Source: Nageia nagi
Lineage: Eukaryota; Pinophyta
Direction: 5' to 3'
NCBI GenBank assembly: GCA_050084985.1
Contig: JBITNC010000001.1
Coordinates: forward strand, 124,620,001-124,684,000
DNA: 64,000 bases
The translations under genes and the position numbers were made by a program. Positions 22,422 to 33,900 of this stretch are shown here, one piece after another (the first letter of the stretch is position 1; every line of letters begins with the position of its first letter). Under the pieces are notes generated by a model. It made no database searches. It saw nothing but the letters and a program-made list of their open reading frames with translations, and had not been told where the DNA came from.

Positions 22422-25400
22422 ATGGTTGAAACCTTCATACCCAAGCATATACTCAACGGTTCCAACTTTGGCATATGGGAACCTCGTATGAAAGTTGAGT
22501 TACAAGCAAGGAAGCTATGGCAGATAGTTAATGAAGACTTGGTCACTCCTACAGATGAGAAGGCTCTTGAAATCTACAACTCAAAGAATGAGTTAGCAAC
22601 TTTAATGATTTATCGTGCAGTTTCAGATATTGTCCTTCTCATGATCTCTTCTTCAACATAAGCAAAGGAAGCTTGGGATAGACTGAAGAAAATTTACCTT
22701 GGGTCAAAATTTTCAAGGAGGTTCACCATTCTACAAAAGTTGTTGCAATATCATCAAGGTGAAGATGAAAGTGCCTCTATTTACTTGAATAAAATCATTG
22801 ACCTCAGGACACAACTGATTGGCTTTGGGTGCAACTGGATCAATGATGAGTTCATGGTCTTCATCATTCTTCAAAGCCTTTCTACAAAGTTCAGTAACTT
22901 TGTCATGGTTATGGAAACTAGGCTCGATGATGAAGAAGATTTCATCTCTCTTGATAACCTTTCTAGACTCCTTTTGAAGTATGAGGAAACTTTGAATAAG
23001 AAAATGTTGAACTTTTCTCCAAAGGATAATAGCATTGCTCTAGGAGCAACTAAAACTCCTTTCAAGAAGAAGTTCAAATATTATAAATTCAGAGATAACA
23101 AATCCTCATCTACCTTCAGGAAGTATGAGAACAAGGGTAACAATAATGGCAACTTCATGCAAAGGAATGACAAAGCTGGATCAAGCAATCCAACACCTCA
23201 AGAAAAGTTTGATGGAAATTGTAACTTTTGTGGCATCTTTGGGCACAAAGAGTATGATTGTCGTAAAAAGAAATTTGCTCAAAAAGGTAAGGGAAATGCA
23301 AATGTGAGAAATTTCAATAATAAAAAGAAGAACAAGCATGCTGCTACTGTTTCCTACTACTCAATGACTCAAACTATTTCAAATGATTGGATTGTTGATT
23401 CAGGATGCACTAATCACATGTGTTATGAAAAGGATAAGTTTGAAAACTTTCATAAGTACAAGAAGGATGCAGTTGTGATAGGTGATAATACAGTCCTTGA
23501 TGTTCAAGGAATAGGGAGTGTGAAGATTCATGGAAAGGTTCTTGATAATGTCTTTTATGTGCCTAAACTAAGGATGAATCTTATCTCCATAATTCAGATT
23601 ACAAGGAAAGGATACTCATTTGAGTTTACCTCACACTCCTAGTATGTTAAGAAAGGACTTGCCACCTTGATGAAAGGATCAGTAAAGGATGACCTTTATA
23701 TTATGGATCAAGTTCCTTCAAAGATGTGTCTTGCTGCAAATGTTTGTTCAAAGGGTAATCTTTGGCATCAATGATTAGGGCACCTTAACCACAAGAGTAT
23801 TCAAGATATGAAAAATCAAGAACTTGTGGAAGGTTTACCTAATATTTCACCCACAATTGGTCTCTATGAAAGGTGCATTCTAGGAAAGATGTATAGGCAA
23901 AAGTTTGAAAAAGATAAGGCAACTCGGGCTACTCATCCTCTTCAGCTTGTGCATTTAGATTTGATGGGTCCATTTCAGACTAAGTCTCTAGGGGGAGCTT
24001 CTTATGTTTTGACCTTCATTGATGACTTCAGCAGGATGACATTTGGTTATCTACTTGAGCAAAAGGATCAAACTTTTGACAGGTTTAAAGACTTCAAGGC
24101 TCTTGTTGAAAATCAAACTAATTTTAAGATCAAGATGCTGAGATCTGATAATGGGGGTGAGTATAATAGTAATGAGTTTAATGACTATTGTGTTAAACAT
24201 GGGATCAAGAAGCAATTCATAATCCCTTACACCCCTCAGCAAAATGGAGTTGCTGAAAGGAAGAATCAAACCATTATGGAAATGGTAAGATGCATGTTGG
24301 GTAACCTTCCTAGTTTCTTATGGGGAGAAGCTGTTCACACTGCTATTCACACTCTAAATAGGTGTCCTACTAAAGCAGTTGAAGGTAAAACTCCATATGA
24401 AGCATGGATAAGAAAGAAAACTAACATCTCACACTTTAGGGTCTTCGGTTGTGATGCATTTGCCTTCATTACCTTAGAGAAAAGAAAGAAGTTGGATAAA
24501 AGATCAAAAAAATGCATCTTTGTGGGGTATGATAATCAGCATAGAGGTTACAGGCTCTACTCCTCATCCCATAAAATAGTCTTTATTTCTAGGGATGTCA
24601 AGTTCAATGAACTTCCTGAGGATATGACTTCTCATGCTGAGGTGTCTAATTCAGATGATTCTTCGCCTGCACCTAACTGGTTGGATGATCATGTAGGGAA
24701 GTCACCACAAGAGCAAAATTCTCTAGCTCAGAGAATTACAAGAAGTATGACCTTGAATAAATCCTTATTTGCCAAAATTGATAATACGAATGAGCCATCA
24801 ACCTTCAAAGAAGCTTCCAAGCAAGAGTATTGGATGGAAGCTATGAAAGTTGAGTATGAGGCGCTCATGAAAAATGAAACTTGGGATTTGGTTCCTTATC
24901 CCAATGAGAAAAATGTGATTGGAAATAAATGGATATACAAGGTCAAGTACAATTCTGATGGAGAAATTGAAAAATACAAAGCAAGGTTAGTGGCCAAAGG
25001 ATTCGCTCAGAAATATGGTATTGATTATGAGGAAACCTTTGCTCCTGTGGCCAAGATGCCTACTGTCAGGATAATCCTTGCTCTTTCTACAGCTCAAGGA
25101 TGGAAAGTTTTCCAACTTGATGTCAAGAGTGCATTTCTCAATGGTGACTTAGATGTAGAAATCTACATGAATCAACCAGAAGGATTTATTCTAGAAGGTA
25201 AAGAGTCTCTTGTGTGCAAGCTAAAGAAGTCTTTGTATGGACTTAAGCAAGCACCTAGAGCATGGTACAAGAAAATTTCAGGATTCTTTTCAGATATTGG
25301 TTTTTCCAAGTGCTTCTCTGACTCAGATCTCTATGTACTCAATCAAGGAAAAGATGTGGTCTTAATTCTCCTTTATGTGGATGATCTTCTTATAACTGGC

Positions 25401-26339
25401 AATAATATTAAAATCATCCAAGAGTGCATATCCAAACTGAAGGCAACATTTGAAATGACTGATCTAGGTCTATTGCATTACTATCTTGGGATGCAAGTAT
25501 ACCAACACAAAGATTGTACTTATCTTAGTCAATCTAAGTATATATCAGACATCTTGCAAAAGTTTGGAATGGAGGAGTGTAGATATGCTGCAATACTTGT
25601 TTCTCCTGGAATCATTGTATCTCTGAGCTCAGATTCTTAGTTGGCTGATGCTACAGCTTATAGGTAATTGATTGGTAGTATTTTGTATCTGACTATCTCT
25701 AGACCTGATATTACCTTTGCAATGAATCTGATGGCACAATTCATGCAAAAACCATATGTTGAACACCTCAATGCTGTTAAGCAAATCTTGAGGTATGTGG
25801 CAGGTACAAAGGATCTTGCTCTTAAGTATTCCAAAGTGCCCTCAATTGTTCTCTCTAGGTTCTCAGATTCTGATTATGGGGGAGATAAAGATGATAGAAA
25901 ATTAACCTCTGCATATGTGTTCAGCATTGGTTCAGGTGCTATCTCTTGGGCTTCCAAGAAGCAACCTATTGTGACTCTTTCTACCACTGAAGCTAAATAT
26001 TGAGCCATGTCTGTTACCACCCAAGAAGCTATTTGGCTGAGGCATCTTCTCAATGAAATTAGGTATAAGCAAAATAGCCCATCTCTTATTTCTTCAGATA
26101 ATAAATCGGCTATCTCTTTGGCTAAGAATCCTGTGTTCCATCAGAGAACCAAACATGTGGAAATCCAAGCCCATTTTATCAGGGAGAAGGTTCTAGATGA
26201 CATCATACACTTGGAGTATTGTCCATCTACTAAAAACTTCATTGATTTATTCACCAAGCCCCTTCCTGAAGCTCAGTTCAGCAAGCTTAAGGATTCTCTC
26301 GGGTTGGTGAAGTTACCCTCAAGGGGGAGTGAAGTTTGA
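22422..26339 (+). pseudogene. Copia-2 gag-pol polyprotein, six premature stops, no frameshift
   Basis: One continuous frame of 1306 codons runs from the ATG at 22422 to TGA at 26337. Gag is about residues 1-320 with a CCHC knuckle CNFCGIFGHKEYDC near residue 267. Protease has WIVDSGCTNHM near 323. The pre-integrase motif LWHQ.LGHLNH is near 448. Integrase keeps HLDLMGP, SDNGGEY and GVAERKN (the D, D, E residues). RT has YVDDLLITG. RNase H has ISWASKKQPIV and SDNKSAISLAKN. In-frame stops are TAA 22659, TAG 23640, TGA 23772, TAG 25638, TAA 25665 and TGA 26001. Each could come from CAA, CAG or CGA by one C-to-T change. The integrase zinc site reads YERC where the family usually has two Cys, so one ligand seems lost. 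Proteins would be supplied in trans, if at all. Confidence 0.96.
26321..26329 (+). other. Relic polypurine tract at the end of pol
   Basis: AAGGGGGAG followed directly by TG overlaps the last pol codons, where most copia elements have their polypurine tract and LTR start. Here the LTR starts about 1 kb later, at a second identical tract. This suggests the tail was added between pol and the LTR, or that the pol end keeps this sequence by coding need. Confidence 0.55.
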
Positions 26340-26415
26340 ACTTTTGTTAGTGATGACAACTTCACCTCTAAGAGGCTCTTTTGTTGTTGTTATATAGTGT
26401 GTGTTGATTATGATA

Positions 26416-26874
26416 TACCTCCATGGTAAGTTTGCTCTGCGTGATAAACTTATTGTGCATTTTATACCTCCGTGGTAAGTTTGCTCTATGTGACAAACTT
26501 ATTGTACATTTTATACCTCTGTGGTAAGTTTGCTCTATGTGACACTTGTTGTACATTTTTATACCTCCGTGGTAAGTTTGCTCTGCATGACAAACTTGTT
26601 GTACATTTTATACCTTCATGGTAAGTTTGCTCTATGTGACAAACTTATTGTACATTTTTATACCTTCGTGGTAAGTTTGCTCTGCGTGACAAACTTGTAC
26701 ATTTTATACCTCTGTGGTAAGTTTGCTCTGCATGAAAAACTTGTTGTACAATTTTATGAGCATATAATTAATATACCTTCATGGTAAGTTCGCTCTGCGT
26801 GAGGAACTTGTTGTACATTCTATACCTCCGTGGTAAGTTTGCTCTGTGTGAGAAACTTGTTGTACAATTTTTAT
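26416..26874 (+). repeat. Tandem repeat, nine units of about 49 bp
   Basis: Each unit begins TACCTCCGTGGTAAGTTTGC, continues TCTGCGTGACAAACTTGTTG and ends TACATTTTA, with small changes. Units 7 and 9 carry short insertions. The array is non-coding; open frames across it are by-products of the period. Confidence 0.93.
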
Positions 26875-27342
26875 GCTCTATGAATAATCAACACATGTCT
26901 ATATACAATAGGTGACTATGAGTGATGGCTTGGCATCTCCATGATGACTTATAGTGCACCATTGATCACTTATTTAAAAGATGGCATTATTTGATTCTCT
27001 TATTTGAATATATGATGCATCTAACTAATTTTGTTCATGAGTTGCTTGTAGCATGCAAGATCTTCTTCAGAAATGTAGGTTACTCACCTTGTGTAAGCAA
27101 GCTCATGGAGACTCACATGTCAGCTTAAAGTTGATCAACTACTATGTACAGTGAAACCAGTTGTGGTTAATGATTATATTGTAAACCATTTTTATCAAAT
27201 GGTAATGTAGTGAGTCTCATACTAGTTCTCAAAAAGATTCTCAAATATGTAAATGTTCTCATCTCCACTTGTATCTCTATGGAGGAGAACTCTCTCTTAC
27301 TTTCTCTCTTCTCTCTTCTACGCTCTATCCCAATATTGCATT
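26875..27342 (+). other. Copia-2 3' tail, non-coding
   Basis: Matches the end of the Copia-1 interior in order and spacing, including GCAAGCTCATGGAG and the CT-rich stretch before the polypurine tract. No coding motif. Confidence 0.7.
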
Positions 27343-27351
27343 AAGGGGGAG
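27343..27351 (+). promoter_or_regulatory. Copia-2 polypurine tract
   Basis: AAGGGGGAG directly before the 3' LTR, identical to that of Copia-1. Confidence 0.9.
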
Positions 27352-27827
27352 TGTTAGAATTTGTAATGAAATATTATGAATATCTAAACTCCTTGTAAAT
27401 TCAATTAATCACTTAAAGGATATGTAGATACCTTAAAAGATTAATTGAATTCTTTATTAATGTAGCTTTGACCTTACCATGGGGTTAGTTGGTAGGTTAA
27501 AGTTAGGTCATACATTTATTGTAACCCTAACCTTACCCTTGGGTTAAAGGGAGGTTAGGGAGGTGCTCTCAAGCTATAAATAGAGGGCCTCTCCTCTTGT
27601 AACATAACTAAGATTTGGAGTAAGATTACTCTACTAGTTTGTGTAGGAGAGGAAGAGAATTATAGTAAGAGGTGCATAGATTGAGAATTGAGAACTAGAT
27701 GTGGATGTACTCCCAAGGAGGGAGGAACCACATTATATTTGTGTTATCTTCTGTGAATGGTGTTATGTTGAATGATTGAGTTTCCTAGTCTTGGACCTTG
27801 AGAATTAGAGTAGGTCTAATTCCTTCA
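27352..27827 (+). repeat. Copia-2 3' LTR
   Basis: 476 bases, nearly identical to 18502-18978. TATAAATA at 27575-27582. Followed by gagct (27828-27832). Confidence 0.96.
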
Positions 27828-27832
27828 GAGCT

Positions 27833-28440
27833 TAGGTAGGAACTTGGAATGTTTTTATCATTTTAAGTTTTTCAAGTTGAGGGTTTGAAGAGAAGAGGGG
27901 CATTTGGTATATTTAAATAATTTCATATCACATCATATGGTGTATTTTAATAATTTCATATCATATATCATAATTTATTTGTAAAAATATTATGATAAAG
28001 GCCATGTAATTAAGGAACCCATGACATATTCCATTATTTTCATCTAACACATCCACACACCCAATTCAAGGTTTATGGGTATTTTGGCACTTAGGAGAAA
28101 TTGGTGTTTTGAATTTTTCTTCGTTCTTTTAGAAATCCCATGAATCCTACAATCATTATAGACTTTAAAATTGTATTTGAATCATGCATCTTATGGTTAT
28201 GACTACCCTGGTAGACATGTATGTAAAATATGAAATAATACATAAGGCCCAAGCATTATTTCATGTGTATATAGAAATTTAATTTTTAAAACACCCATTT
28301 TGTGTGTATCATGTAATAATTTCAAAAGTTGAGGTTCAAATCTCCCTCAAGATAGATTACATAACCAAGATAATATACAATGCATGTATAATAATCACAC
28401 GATTGTAGTATATGCACAAAATGAAAGGTTTATAAACTTT
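27833..28440 (+). other. Non-coding, with one PPR fragment
   Basis: Continues the pre-insertion region left of Copia-2 (ATTTCATATCACATCATATGG phrases in variant form). At 28189-28267 one frame reads LMVMTTLVDMYVKYEIIHKA, matching the VMTALVDMYAKCGxIxKA part of a PPR repeat. Otherwise nothing recognised. Confidence 0.55.
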
Positions 28441-29178
28441 TAAGTAGATGCAATTATTCGGTGTAAAATTGGCTTAGATAAGGAAAGCAACAAATTGGTG
28501 TTCCTAGACATAATCTCATGGAATGCAATGATTGGAGGATATGCAATTCATAGCTAAAATAAATATACTATTAAACTCTTCAATATGATGACTGATTATT
28601 ATCATATTACAACCATAATAAAACACCATACTTTTAAGAAAGTGTTAAAACCAATCCAAAAATGGTAAGTTGGAAAAAATATGTTTGTAATACTTAGCAA
28701 TTGTTCAACCCATAAATTTAAATGTTATAGTGCTTACCTCCACAATAAGCACAAAAATAAATTTAAATGCTAGGTTGCTTATCTAAGTACACCATATGAT
28801 ATAAAATTTTAAGTAGATGCAATTGTTTAGTGTAAAATTAGCTTGGATAAGGAAAGCAACAAATTGGTGAAGTTCCTAGACATAATCTCATGGAATGCAA
28901 TGATTGGAGGATATGCAATTCATAGCTAAAATAAATATACTAGTAAACTCTTCAATGATGATTGATTATTATCATATTACACCCATAATAAAATACCATA
29001 CTTTTAAGAAAGTGTTAAAACCAGTCCAAAAGTGGTAAGTTGGAAAAAATATGCTTGTAATACTTAGCAATTGTTCAACCTATAAATTTAAATGTTATAG
29101 TGCTTGCCTCCATAATAAGCACAAAAATAAATTTAAATGCTAGGTTGCTTATTTAAGTACACCATATGATATGAAATT
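28441..29178 (+). repeat. 369-bp tandem duplication containing PPR fragments
   Basis: 28441-28809 and 28810-29178 match closely over their whole length. Each copy includes a frame reading LDIISWNAMIGGYAIHS followed by a stop, which matches the SWNAMIxGYAxHG core of a PPR repeat. The rest of the unit is AT-rich. The duplication followed the loss of coding function, as both copies share the same stop. Confidence 0.85.
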
Positions 29179-30900
29179 GACCAAGTGCACTATACATAAT
29201 GTTCAAAAATTCCTCAAGATAGCCTACATGGCCAAGAAGATCAACAATGCATGTATAATGATTCATTGGGTACTTGGAAAGTTACCAAATATTTCAAGTT
29301 ATGATAAATGATATACTTGATGATCACTTTGCACTTGCAAATTATAAATAACAATGACATGATTATAAGTATTGACTTGTGAAAAATTACTATCATAAGT
29401 ATGATATATATAGTTAATCAACATTATCTATTAACAATTTTATCTACATTATCGTATATAAAATGTTATGTTGCTTAGCTCCACAATAAACACAACAAGA
29501 TATAAAGGTTGGATGCCTTTCCTTCTGGATAACATGTACAAAATATCATTAATTAGAAAAGTCATGGCTAGCTACATTTATAATCTCTCAAAAGGTATAT
29601 CATAATTATGATTCAATATTGTTCATAGAATTACCATACAACCAAGCTAGATGCATAAAACTATAGAGATTGCAATATGAAGAGGAAATTACAACCATAT
29701 GATATGATATAAAAATGATTTTTCCCTATAGATATATTCATAAATGAAGTAAAATACTTTATGCCATGTTTGGAAGGTAATTCTCAAGGTAACTTGTACA
29801 AGCCATAACATTCAGTTCACAAGCCACATCTCCCCTCATATCACCTCATCTCCTCTAGTACCACCATGTCTCCTCATGTGTGGTCTTGCCTCATCTATTT
29901 ATTCTCTTCAATACACCAAATTCCCCTTTCTCCTCTAACAGTGATCATAATATATGCATAGACAAGATATGAAATTATGTCAAGTGCATTATATAAATGA
30001 TATGAAATGATCTAAGTACACCATAAGACATGAAATTTTGTTAAGTGCACTATATATATTTTATGAAATAATTTAAATGTGCCTCTCTTCTCCAACCCCT
30101 TAGCTTAAAAAACTTAAAATGAAAAAATATTTCAAGTGCTCAAAAATAATGAAATATATTGTGGGCTCCTTCATTACTTGACCTATAATAATTAGCCAAA
30201 CATAGAAAAAATATTTGATTTTCAAGTGGATGTCATTTTGTATATACAAAATGATGAGATGAAAATAATAGAACATGTTGTGGGTTCCTTCATTTCCTAG
30301 CCTGTATCAAAGTCTTTATATAAATAAATTATGATATGAAATGAAATGATTTATCCAAATGATCTAAAGGATCCAAAAGTGGCAAGATGTTAAAAAGATG
30401 CTTGTAATACTTAGCCAAACATAGAAAAAATATGTGGTTCCCAAGTGGATATCATGTTATATATATAGAATGATGAGATAAAAATAATAGAATGTGTTGT
30501 GGGTTCATTTGTTGGCATGTATCAAAATCTTTATATAAATAAATTATGACATATGATATGAAATTATGTTTGCATCATGTATCTTCCACATTTTGCATAC
30601 ATGACTATCAAGTTTTATATTCCATTTCAATTTTTCAAAAAGTGCTTCTTAGGTGTATGGATGTGTCTACTTGGTTCTTATAAATCGAATGTTGTGGTAT
30701 CAATATTGTAGATCATATTTGATTCATTTAAGTAATAATTGGAACTATAGAGCATATTTGAGTAATTTTATATCATATGATACAATAGCATAATTTCATA
30801 TCAATATGGTGTAATTAGATCATTCCATATTATATGTTGGTGCACTTGATCATGAACATGTCTTTATCTTTCATAATTTACATATATTATATGTATGTAT
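29179..30900. other. Non-coding, with recurring short motifs
   Basis: Variants of CATATGATATGAAATTAT recur. A stretch at about 29815-29940 and 30085-30130 (AATACACCAAATTCCCC, CCAACCCCTTAG) matches 39385-39435, so the PPR-rich segments share non-coding flanks. No gene. Confidence 0.5.
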
Positions 30901-30960
30901 ATTAACAATGACTGGTCAGTTCAATTGGGTCATCCTTTGGGATCCCATGGCCAATATTTG
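30901..30960 (+). repeat. Dispersed repeat R90, copy B (partial)
   Basis: CAATTGGGTCATCCTTTGGG and CCCATGGCCAAT match copy C at 37061-37150; an AT-rich alternating stretch lies just before it. Confidence 0.65.
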
Positions 30961-33900
30961 ATCCGAAATGGATTTCAGTCTTAAAAAAAGTGATTTTTCA
31001 ATTTTATAATTTTTTTGATTATTCTCTTCCATATTAAATGTCTCTCCACCATGATTCTAATGCTTCAAATAAAAAATAAAATAGAGCTATGGTTTGTAAG
31101 TTGTGGCTTTTCAAAATTTGAAATTAAATATAAAAAATACAAAATATGCATGGAAGGCTCTATTGAAAAACTCATTAGGAGTAGATCAGGTTGATTCATA
31201 ACTTGAAATTTAAATCATTGGTACCTTATAGTATGGTGAACATGTGGTTAAAATTTAAAGGAATTTGGATTAAATATGTGAAATTTATAGTGCTCACAAA
31301 ATGGTAAATTCTCATTCTATGTTCATGACAGTTAAACTTTTGACAACTACCAGGTGCAAATCTACGTTGAAAGCCAACTTGATGACAGTAAAGAATTGAA
31401 GTGTGAAATTTGAAAAAGTTAAGCTACATATTATAACAACCTGCTTGAACACCATTGTGGAGACCTTGATGACTTCAGAGGATTTGAACTACATTTCGAA
31501 TTGATTTATGAAAAAGAAATGGATTATGGATGATTTTATACACTATTTGTATCAATTTGATATTAGCTTCGAGGTTATTGTGACATAGGTAACAGGTTGA
31601 TTGATGTGGCTATCAAGATGGAGATCCTAGAGAACTAAAGATGAGTTAGTTATAAGAAATAGATTGGTAAGAGTGATAAAATAATTGGCATTAAATTGCT
31701 GACAACCACAAAGAATCTTATAGATCATGTAGATGCATATCATCATCATGCATTAGTTTTGATTTCGATGATGTATGTGTATGTACTAATGATTTACCTT
31801 GTAGGATGAAGATCATCCTAGGTAAAAATGAGTTTTAAAACTATATGCATTTTGAAAATTGCTTGATGAAGAAAGAAATATTTCAAAGGTTTAAATTCGA
31901 ATTTTTCATCAAGAGAATTAAATAGACTAAAGTGAAAATAAATTTAGAAGTTGAAAGGTTTAATTATCTTATTTTATTAGTTGCAAGTGGACTTGAAATT
32001 TTATACAAAAAGATACCCATACAATTTGCCTTAATGTGTTAAGTGCAAAAAATTATTAAAAAAAATTTGTAACGTAGTATGAGGCGATTAAAGTTTGTTT
32101 TTGGAAAATAGGACATCCACAAACATAATTAATTGATATCTCCTACAAAAATTAAAAAACTTACATCTACCTAATAAATAGGTGAAATGGACAAATAGTC
32201 TCACTTTTAGAAAGACTATATCACAATATACTTATAAATACCTTTGGATTTATGAAGAATACATTGCTCTCTCTCCATTATTTGTTTTGGATCAGTGAAA
32301 TAAAAAGATAATATCTTCTCCTTCATTCAATTTTACATCCTAGGTACCTTCTCTCCATCTTAACTTTTAGTGTATAAGTTTTTAAATTATTTTCAACAAT
32401 GTATGATGCTTAAGTTATTTTATTTTCAAGATATTGAAGGAAAAATGTGAAAGTATTATGTGAGTTATGTGAAGATAAAGTAGTACTATTTTATTTTCTT
32501 GTTATTTTTATATTATTTTAACATGAAGACCAAAGTACTATATAATGATGGGTGTGAGACTTGACAGGATTAAGTAGAAAGTATCACATCATTTCTCTCT
32601 CATCGTTGCATCCTGATGAGACAATATATTAAATAATTCATAGGCTCCTTCTGCATATCTTTTTGTTTATATCTTATTTCATTACTATGGCGAGGCTTTA
32701 GTCGACTCTCAGTCTAGTTTTATTCATATTCTGTGATCATTGTATTGCTTGATATTGCGCATTTGCCTGCTTTACTTGTAAAACGTGGTCAGTGCAATTC
32801 ATCCATGGCTCCTATTCAAGTCCTTCGGCCTTTACGCTGAAATCTGATAAAGCAGTTTACCAAACAATTTCCTGGCCCTCACAACGTGGTCATTTTTTTC
32901 TCTACTACGCATAGGATGGTATTTCCTTTTTAGCATCTTGTTCATTGAATTTTTAATGTGTGAGTGTCATAATAAATGAGATGACATTCAGCTGTCATGG
33001 CCCTCTCAATATACCCTTTTATAATTTGAACCCGTGGACAATGGCATGGCATGAGATTACATTTTGCAGAGGCATTTTCAATGTAACCACAAGTGGATTT
33101 ATCCTGCTTTCATACCAGAATTATCTGCATTACGATATGGTATTTAGACAAATAATTAATGGGTCTTCAGCGTAGTTAATACTAATCTTTTCCATATACT
33201 CATTTTCGATAAGGCATTTTTCCATTTACAATCCATAAGCCTTCAACAAATTCGTGTTGTGCATATCATACTACTACTCGATGAGGCATTTTGTCAAGCA
33301 ATTTTGCAAGCCTTTGTAGTATAAACTAAGAAGATTACCAAATTATGAAAGCACTCTAGACCTTGAATGATTCGATGGATCTCTCTTACAAAAAAAAAAA
33401 TTAAATGTGGAGAGAATTTATGTAAACTAAATTCACCACTCACTAAAGTGGTATCGATCTAATTAATTTTATTTTGAGTAGCTTAAACTATTATAGATAA
33501 TTAACTCTTTATTTAAAAATTATTCCTAAAAGGATGAGGGTAAATTTAGTTGAAGAAATATACTGATCATTAAATGGATATCATTAAATAATTAAATTGG
33601 AAAAAGTTAATTACATTTACATTCTTGTTAGTGTAAATTTATGTATCAAGGATTTACTTGTATGCTACAGGGATAATTGTATTAGTAGGAATTCAATGTC
33701 CTTTAATTTTAGGAATACTACAAAGTATGAGTAGCTTATATGGGAATTGAAAGAAAAACTAAGGAATGAAATTGTAAATGTTCGACCATTGTAATGACAA
33801 TATGCATGATGATGATAAGTAGCCATTTAGGAAAGGCTTAGACTCTATCTAGATTGTACATGGAATATGGTTGGATATTTCAATTTGTGTTTTGAATGGA

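Larger units (their letters stand above)
18502..27827 (+). mobile_element. Copia-2: young, nearly full copia (Ty1) LTR retrotransposon
   Basis: Length 9326 bases. LTRs at 18502-18978 and 27352-27827, primer site 18981-18993, gag-pol 22422-26339, polypurine tract 27343-27351 and matching target duplications gagct. The domain order gag, protease, integrase, RT, RNase H is that of Ty1/copia. By eye the LTRs differ by eight substitutions and one single-base gap, so it is the youngest element here. It is unusually long because of a 3.4-kb leader with foreign gene fragments and a 1-kb tail with tandem repeats. Six premature stops make it non-functional as it stands. Confidence 0.97.

Noticed and set aside
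22871-23077. Minus-strand open frame within Copia-2 gag.
   Set aside because: Shadow of the gag frame; no motif of its own.
26521-26787. Open frame across the 49-bp tandem array.
   Set aside because: Produced by the repeat; no start context, no homology, and unit lengths vary out of frame.
28325-28350. tRNA T-loop (GGTTCAAATC).
   Set aside because: No acceptor or anticodon stem could be formed around it.
32605-32650. Hammerhead ribozyme core (CTGATGAG).
   Set aside because: The second conserved box CGAAAC and pairing stems are missing.
32960-33175. 71-codon open frame in a less AT-rich stretch.
   Set aside because: No family signature, splice context or neighbour support; listed only as unexplained sequence.
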